Shown in pieces: positions 61,740 through 64,000 of a stretch of DNA of 64,000 nucleotides (positions are counted from its first letter, which is position 1; every line of letters starts with the position of its first letter). The stretch comes from SIG440 sp045645485 (lineage in GTDB: Bacteria; Bacillota; Clostridia; Monoglobales; Monoglobaceae): NCBI GenBank assembly GCA_045645485.1, contig JAZRIX010000061.1, positions 13,807 through 77,806 of the forward strand, written 5' to 3'. The notes below the pieces were generated by a model that was given only the letters and a program-made list of their open reading frames with translations, was not told the origin of the DNA and did not search any database. The position numbers were made by a program, and so were the translations under genes.

Positions 61740-63342
61740 TGTCATACAAAAGCCTGAGCCCGAGGAAGATTATGATTGAAATACCTGCATACAGTACAAA
61801 ATGAACAAAACCCACCGAATCTGGGTTAAATGTGAATACAAATGCTTGGTTTCCGAAAATATCTGCTGTTGAAGAAATTACACCAAGACAAAACCTCAAA
61901 GGATAAAAGAATGCCGCAAAAGTCAGATTAGGTGCGATATAAAACAAAATGCAGGAACAAAAGCCAAGGCAAAAAGCAAGAGTCACAACTGGTATAACCC
62001 AAAGATTTGTCAGAATCTGAATCCATGAAACTTTCCCGAAAAATATTACAGAGAAAAACATAGTTCCGATAAAAGCCGACAGCGAAACTGACAGCGAGGA
62101 ACAGAAAAAGTTTTTTAAAAAGATTGCAGAACGATTGAGCATGCTTGTGTGGGATTCAGGAATTCTTAGCGGGGTTTCCATAACTGCATATATGTATTTG
62201 TAATATAAAAGTATTGCAAATGTGGCACAGAAGGAAAGGATAAGGCTTACTGAAAACAGTGCATACGGCACAACAATCAGAATAATTCCCAATGATAGAA
62301 ACAGTGAATTAACGGAGGTGTAATTCTTTCGGAGGAGCATTGCGGATATTGAGGTCAGAAGCATTAGCACACTGCGACAGACTGAAGGGGTAAATCCTGC
62401 AACAGCCGCAAAAGCAACAATTACGGGAATTGAAAGAATAATTGTAAGCCTTTTGTTGATACGGAGCTTTCCAAGCAGTAACAGAAACACTGAAAATAAA
62501 ATTGAAAGATGCATTCCTGATACTGCAACCAGATGTGAAAGACCTGCATTTGAGAAGCTTTCATACAATTTGTCGGAAAAGTCTTCCTTGCTTCCTACCA
62601 GAATTCCTTTCATAATAGCGGCATAATCGGTATTTTCGGGAATAAGACAATTAACGGCATAGGTTATTTTGTTTTTAATAAATCTTCCAATATCCTTTGT
62701 GGCGGTTACAATGTGAAATGGTTTGTCAAGTTGGGTATAGCTTGCACTTTTTGTGGAGCCGATATAAAAAATATTCTTTCCCCGAAGCTGTGTGTAGTAA
62801 TCCGTTGTATCAAAATAATCTTCCCGCGTAGGTGTATTCAATGTTGTCCAGCAACGGATGAGGTCTCCTTCTTTCAAATTTTTGCCGCAGTATTCGGGAA
62901 TATACATAACCACGGTTTGGGGTGAAATATATTCTTCCTTTATTTTTGAAACCTCAAAATTGAAGCGGTAGGAGTACCCTGTTGATGTTTCGGTACAGGG
63001 TGATGTTACTGTACCTGAGAGCCATACGGACTTCCCGTTATATTCACGCAGTCTGTCAAAGCTGCTGTTTTCTGCAATAACAATCCGAAGTATTCCAAGA
63101 ACAAAAAACAGCAATAATATACACGGCAACAACAGATACTTGTTGTGTGAAATGGTCTTTGTCCGAAAAAAACGAAATGCAAAAAAGACACCGGATATAC
63201 AAAAAAGAACCGATGCAAAAAGAAAAAGATAAAACGTTAATGTTGAAGAAACCGAAGCGGTGCAGAAGATACCGGCAGAAAATGCTATCACCGAGAGAAC
63301 AAGATAATGCCGTGATGTAATGGGAAGGGGCGATTTGTGCAT
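61726..63342 (-). CDS. comEC: ComEC-like DNA channel protein without lactamase domain
   Basis: A 538-residue membrane protein; ATG 63342 follows AAAGGAG. About 12 helices. N-terminal OB-like region (about 85-200, VWLSGTVTSPCTET), then the Competence domain with GLSHLVAVSGMHLSIL (about 290-305) and AGFTPSVCRSVLMLL (about 335-350), which are ComEC signatures. The beta-lactamase-like nuclease domain of typical 750-residue ComEC is absent and murD ends 40 bases beyond the stop, so it is not split off. Together with dprA this points to competence, but function is uncertain. It lies 34 bases after an XRE gene on the same strand. Confidence 0.85.
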   Translation of the reverse strand: MHKSPLPITSRHYLVLSVIAFSAGIFCTASVSSTLTFYLFLFASVLFCISGVFFAFRFFRTKTISHNKYLLLPCILLLFFVLGILRIVIAENSSFDRLREYNGKSVWLSGTVTSPCTETSTGYSYRFNFEVSKIKEEYISPQTVVMYIPEYCGKNLKEGDLIRCWTTLNTPTREDYFDTTDYYTQLRGKNIFYIGSTKSASYTQLDKPFHIVTATKDIGRFIKNKITYAVNCLIPENTDYAAIMKGILVGSKEDFSDKLYESFSNAGLSHLVAVSGMHLSILFSVFLLLLGKLRINKRLTIILSIPVIVAFAAVAGFTPSVCRSVLMLLTSISAMLLRKNYTSVNSLFLSLGIILIVVPYALFSVSLILSFCATFAILLYYKYIYAVMETPLRIPESHTSMLNRSAIFLKNFFCSSLSVSLSAFIGTMFFSVIFFGKVSWIQILTNLWVIPVVTLAFCLGFCSCILFYIAPNLTFAAFFYPLRFCLGVISSTADIFGNQAFVFTFNPDSVGFVHFVLYAGISIIIFLGLRLLYDTKRR

Positions 63343-63376
63343 AATGGAGTCTCCTTTACGTTTTTCTTTTGAATAA

Positions 63377-63604
63377 TTATTTTTCGGGAACTTTTGGAGG
63401 GTAAGGATTGCGGGAATCCGTAAGGTCAAGCAGAAAGTCCACGCTGGTATTGTAAAACTGTGAAAGAAGAATAAGATTTTCACTGGTAGGCATAAGAATA
63501 CCGCTTTCATACTTTGACAGAACACTTTGACTGATTCCTGTCTCCATTTGTACCTTCAATTGGGTATAGTCTTTTGTTACTCGTATTAGTTTTAAATTTT
63601 TCAT
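63377..63604 (-). CDS. XRE family transcriptional regulator
   Basis: A 75-residue HTH_3 protein; ATG 63604 chosen for GAGGT before it. LKLIRVTKDYTQLKVQ, GISQSVLSKYESG and FYNTSVDFLLDL follow the Cro/CI helix-turn-helix and its closing helix. A short acidic/proline tail ends it. It precedes comEC on the same strand and could regulate it. Confidence 0.8.
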   Translation of the reverse strand: MKNLKLIRVTKDYTQLKVQMETGISQSVLSKYESGILMPTSENLILLSQFYNTSVDFLLDLTDSRNPYPPKVPEK

Positions 63605-63835
63605 AACGCACCTCTTATTCAATTATTACATAAAATATGCATATTGTTAATAATTATATGAATAATTTATTCAAAAAAAGAATATTTTTGAAAAAAAGGA
63701 GCAAAAAGCAGGAGAAAACCAAGTATTTTATTGAGTTAAATTAATGAAGAAAAGTGTTTGTTTGAAAAAAGCGACAAAAAAATTTGATACTGATTAATCA
63801 TTTGAAAAAAATAATAAATAAAGATTGAAAAAAAC
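63605..63835. other. AT-rich intergenic DNA upstream of the XRE gene
   Basis: About 230 bases, very AT-rich, with no gene or known element that I can support. It probably holds the divergent XRE promoter. Confidence 0.5.
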
Positions 63836-63864
63836 TTGCAGAAACTGTTTTTTTGTGTTACAAT
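63836..63864 (+). promoter_or_regulatory. Promoter at the right edge
   Basis: TTGCAG 63836-63841, 17-base spacer, TACAAT 63859-63864 with TGT before it. Confidence 0.75.
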
Positions 63865-63875
63865 ATACTCTGTCT

Positions 63876-63977
63876 ATGTGTATGATTGGTTTCGGAAAGC
63901 TAAGTTTTCTGAAAGCCTGCAAATATTCCGCTGGCTCACGGCGGGTGAAACTTAAATTCTGTGAGCGGGAAAGGTAA
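63876..63977 (+). other. Possible 33-codon leader ORF
   Basis: ATG 63876 to TAA 63977, beginning MCMIGFGKLSFLKACKY and ending in many Arg, Lys and Glu. The ATG is only about five bases past the expected transcript start and has no ribosome site, so if translated it is leaderless or uses ATG 63882. It contains complementary parts (TTCCGCTGGCTCAC against GTGAGCGGGAA). May be a leader peptide or just structured leader RNA. Confidence 0.35.
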
Positions 63978-63987
63978 TGTGATTCAA

Positions 63988-64000
63988 ATGAAAAATACCG
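63988..64000 (+). CDS. Start of a gene cut by the window edge
   Basis: ATG 63988, MKNT, preceded by AAAGG at about 15 bases. Only four codons can be read, so no call is possible. Confidence 0.35.

Noticed and set aside
1..64000. CRISPR arrays, insertion sequences, rRNA operons, replication origin
   Set aside because: I searched by eye for regular spacer-repeat runs, transposase motifs with terminal repeats, 16S/23S text and DnaA-box clusters and found none.
63876..64000. Cobalamin riboswitch at the right edge
   Set aside because: Some text (AAATATTCCGC, CTGTGAGCGGG) recalls part of that riboswitch, but the full aptamer and the GCCACTG box are missing before the next start.

Overview
The window is an AT-rich stretch of low-GC Gram-positive (Firmicutes) chromosome, most likely from the class Clostridia. 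Pointers are the ispH-S1 protein fusion, a short archaeal/eukaryote-type prolyl-tRNA synthetase, the cdaA-cdaR pair, an S-layer-homology surface protein, an M-box ahead of mgtE, TTGACA/TATAAT promoters (many with a TGN extended -10) and strong AGGAGG-type ribosome sites with frequent TTG and GTG starts. Family and genus cannot be fixed from the sequence alone.

Layout. 1-5.2 kb: cell division and export (3' end of an ftsQ-like gene, DUF881, sbp/DUF1290, an Eis-like acetyltransferase, ftsZ, secG). 5.3-8.1 kb: an RNase R-type exonuclease without its N-terminal domains, and a short-chain reductase. 8.1-11.1 kb, mostly minus strand: a broken merR gene with its operator, a polysaccharide deacetylase, a CpXC protein, metA. 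11.2-15.7 kb: ClpP/TepA-like protease, a membrane TrkA/RyR-domain protein, a histidine phosphatase, an NSS symporter. 15.9-19.1 kb: KDPG aldolase, 2-keto-3-deoxy-galactonokinase and a sialidase-fold/AraC fusion. 19.6-25.4 kb: two very large proteins, one membrane-anchored and one tubulin/FtsZ-like, in one transcription unit. 25.5-28.7 kb: a 35-residue membrane peptide, DUF89, CPBP protease, NnrE, then debris of a GH3 glucosidase and an AraC regulator. 28.7-35.1 kb: infC-rpmI-rplT with attenuator leader, an ECF S-component-like protein, TrmH, dprA, topA. 35.4-39.7 kb, minus strand: mgtE under an M-box, and a secreted NAGPA/SLH protein. 39.9-43.1 kb: tRNA-Arg(ACG) and a solitary TIR-STAND ATPase. 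43.2-61.7 kb: housekeeping (proS, cdaA, cdaR, a flavoprotein, ligA, rpsU, yqeY, yqeG, nfo, an M24 peptidase, ychF, cmk, plsC, ispH-S1, murD). 61.7-63.6 kb, minus strand: a ComEC lacking the lactamase domain and an XRE regulator. The right edge holds a promoter, a possible 33-codon leader and the first codons of another gene.

The most interesting accessory parts are: (1) the tubulin-like plus membrane-anchored partner pair; (2) the TIR-STAND gene, a likely NLR-like anti-phage protein, behind a consensus promoter with repeated motifs; (3) the sialidase-fold/AraC fusion, apparently a one-protein sugar sensor in a ketodeoxy-sugar operon; (4) the 2-TM TrkA/RyR protein. None of these functions has been tested here; they are read from motifs and context. 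Three loci (merR, the GH3/araC debris and a secreted protein near 51 kb) carry frame or start damage, which is either real decay or base-level error in the assembly.
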